Of a stretch of 64,000 nucleotides of DNA, positions 62,280-64,000 are shown one piece after another. This DNA is from Mucilaginibacter sp. MD40 (GTDB lineage: Bacteria; Bacteroidota; Bacteroidia; Sphingobacteriales; Sphingobacteriaceae), in contig NZ_NRSW01000001.1 in the NCBI RefSeq assembly GCF_002288635.1, positions 2,404,802-2,468,801 on the forward strand, read 5' to 3'. The notes under the pieces were generated by a model. It searched no databases. It had not been told where the DNA came from and was given only the letters and a program-made list of their open reading frames with translations. Position 1 is the first letter of the stretch; the number at the start of each line of letters is the position of its first letter. Both the position numbers and the translations under genes were made by a program.

Positions 62280-64000
62280 ATGAATTTTAACAACTTTACC
62301 ATCAAAGCCCAGGAAGCCGTTCAAAAGGCTTCTGAAATTGCAACCGGCAATCAGCAGCAAGCTATTGAACCGGCGCATTTATTAAAGGGTTTGTTACTGG
62401 TTGATGAAAACGTGATAACCTACCTTTTGAAAAAGCTAAACGTTAACCTTAACCGGCTCAACGATACCCTCGACCAGCAAATAGCGTCGTTCCCGAAAGT
62501 GAGCGGCAGCAACATCTATTTGTCGGCAAATGCCAACACCGCCTTGCAAAAGGCACAATCATATTTAAAAGAATTTAAAGACGAATTTGTATCGGTAGAA
62601 CATATTCTGTTGGGTATACTGGCGGGTAGCGACAAAGCCGCTACTGCACTTAAAGACGCGGGAGTGAACGAAGCTGATCTTAAAAAAGCGATCATCGCTC
62701 TTAGGGGTGATAATAAAGTAACCGACCAGAATGCCGAAGCCACTTATAACGCTTTAAACAAATATGCCCGTAACTTAAACGAGTACGCCGAAAGTGGCAA
62801 ACTCGACCCGGTTATTGGCCGCGATGAAGAGATACGCCGGGTAATACAGATCCTATCACGCCGTACCAAGAACAACCCGATACTGGTTGGTGAACCGGGT
62901 GTGGGTAAAACCGCCATCGCCGAAGGTATTGCCTTCCGTATTATTAAAGGCGACGTTCCCGAAAGCCTGAAAAGCAAAACCGTGTACTCTTTAGACATGG
63001 GTGCGCTGGTGGCCGGAGCCAAATATAAAGGAGAGTTTGAAGAGCGGCTTAAAGCGGTTATTAAAGAGGTGGTGCAAAGCGATGGCGATATCATTCTGTT
63101 CATCGATGAGATACACACCCTTGTTGGTGCGGGTGGTGGCGAAGGCGCTATGGATGCCGCCAACATTCTTAAACCAGCCTTAGCACGCGGTGAACTGCGC
63201 TCAATAGGTGCTACCACGCTTAACGAGTATCAGAAATATATTGAAAAAGATAAAGCGCTTGAACGCCGTTTTCAGAAAGTAATGGTTGATGAGCCGGATG
63301 CGGCCGATGCTATCTCTATCCTTCGTGGTTTGAAAGAACGCTATGAAGCCCACCACAAGGTGCGTATTAAAGACGAGGCCATCATTGCCGCCGTTGAAAT
63401 GTCACAGCGCTATATATCAGACCGTTTTCTGCCCGATAAAGCTATCGACCTGATGGACGAGGCTGCTTCTAAACTCCGTTTAGAAATGGATTCAGTACCA
63501 GAGGCGGTTGACGAATTGGAGCGCCGTATAATGCAGTTGGAGATCGAACGCGAGGCTATTAAACGTGAAAAAGATGAGCACAAGGTGGCGGAACTAAGCG
63601 AAGAAATAGCCAACTTATCGTCACAACGCGACTCGTTACGAGCTAAATGGCAGGGCGAAAAAGACCTGGTTGATGGCATTAACCAAAAGGTTGAGCAGAT
63701 TGAGAACTATAAGCTGGAAGCCGAACAGGCAGAACGCGCCGGTGATTACGGCAAAGTGGCCGAATTACGTTATGGTACCATTGTACAGGCGCAAAAACAA
63801 GTTGAAGAACTGAAAGCTGCTTTACAGGAAAACCAGGACGATAACCGCATGCTGAAAGAAGAAGTTACTGCCGATGATATTGCAGGCGTGGTATCACGCT
63901 GGACAGGCATCCCGGTAAGTAAAATGGTACAAAGTGAGCGCGAAAAGCTGCTTAACCTGGAAGATGAACTGCACAAACGCGTAGCAGGGCAGGAGGAAGC
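62280..64000 (+). CDS. clpB: ATP-dependent disaggregase ClpB (3' end beyond window)
   Basis: ATG at 62280 ([17 protein letters not shown]); 573 codons visible, the gene continues past the window. N domain ~1-145, first AAA domain with Walker [14 protein letters not shown] (~residue 204-216) and [13 protein letters not shown] before it, Walker [34 protein letters not shown], then the coiled-coil M domain (~395-520: [19 protein letters not shown]..., [14 protein letters not shown]), which separates ClpB from ClpA/C. It rescues aggregated proteins with DnaK. The 186-base divergent region with the kinase has no heat-shock site I can recognise. Confidence 0.95.
   Translation, partial: MNFNNFTIKAQEAVQKASEIATGNQQQAIEPAHLLKGLLLVDENVITYLLKKLNVNLNRLNDTLDQQIASFPKVSGSNIYLSANANTALQKAQSYLKEFKDEFVSVEHILLGILAGSDKAATALKDAGVNEADLKKAIIALRGDNKVTDQNAEATYNALNKYARNLNEYAESGKLDPVIGRDEEIRRVIQILSRRTKNNPILVGEPGVGKTAIAEGIAFRIIKGDVPESLKSKTVYSLDMGALVAGAKYKGEFEERLKAVIKEVVQSDGDIILFIDEIHTLVGAGGGEGAMDAANILKPALARGELRSIGATTLNEYQKYIEKDKALERRFQKVMVDEPDAADAISILRGLKERYEAHHKVRIKDEAIIAAVEMSQRYISDRFLPDKAIDLMDEAASKLRLEMDSVPEAVDELERRIMQLEIEREAIKREKDEHKVAELSEEIANLSSQRDSLRAKWQGEKDLVDGINQKVEQIENYKLEAEQAERAGDYGKVAELRYGTIVQAQKQVEELKAALQENQDDNRMLKEEVTADDIAGVVSRWTGIPVSKMVQSEREKLLNLEDELHKRVAGQEE

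Overview
The window comes from a chromosome of a Bacteroidota bacterium, most likely a soil or plant-associated member of the Sphingobacteriaceae (Mucilaginibacter/Pedobacter type). The evidence is the gene families (a PorP/SprF protein next to a type B T9SS adhesin, a PorE-like OmpA protein, DUF3822 next to rsmD, a GSFTSA-type NtrC regulator), promoters of the Bacteroidota form TTTG-N19-TAnnTTTG, the apparent lack of Shine-Dalgarno sites, and a G+C content in the mid-40s. The genus is an inference. There is no rRNA, CRISPR array, insertion sequence or prophage; one tRNA gene (Lys, CTT) is present.

Layout. 0-5.7 kb: end of a TolC-type efflux gene, a PorT-like barrel, a nucleoside permease, the etfB-etfA-bifunctional nuclease operon and a small TPR protein. 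5.8-20.2 kb: a MACPF (perforin-like) lipoprotein followed by housekeeping genes (dnaB, rlmB, manC, recQ, porE-like, queE, a lipoprotein/Rieske pair, folD, lepA). 20.2-28 kb: a lipoprotein-type secreted protein, a clan-A glycoside hydrolase, a Y-family polymerase, a DinB/DfsB protein, a conserved 478-residue protein of unknown function and an NtrC-type regulator. 28-34.1 kb: an arginine block (speA-like, ctlX-like, arcA-like, then divergent argS). 34.2-38.4 kb: small envelope proteins and a four-gene operon of lipoprotein, multi-pass membrane protein, histidine kinase and NarL-type regulator. 38.7-46.2 kb: a tail-collar protein, a 1962-residue T9SS type B adhesin and its PorP/SprF partner. 46.2-52.9 kb: MFS, SGNH hydrolase, an SSB paralogue, an AraC regulator overlapping a receiver-only protein, tRNA-Lys and small proteins. 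53-64 kb: an ABC-F ATPase, a 28-codon unit with its own promoter and terminator, and a very compact block (pyrE, NUDIX, coaD, nudK, rsmD, DUF3822, RecD-like helicase), a histidine kinase and the first 573 codons of clpB.

Most of the window is ordinary core genome. The points that deserve attention are the MACPF lipoprotein, the arginine block, intergenic palindromes built from 7- or 8-base units that recur at seven sites, a GGAACG-rich repeat cluster after rlmB, the pyrE/NUDIX pair whose start codons overlap inside one CATG, the four-gene sensory operon, the T9SS adhesin locus, and the 28-codon transcription unit.
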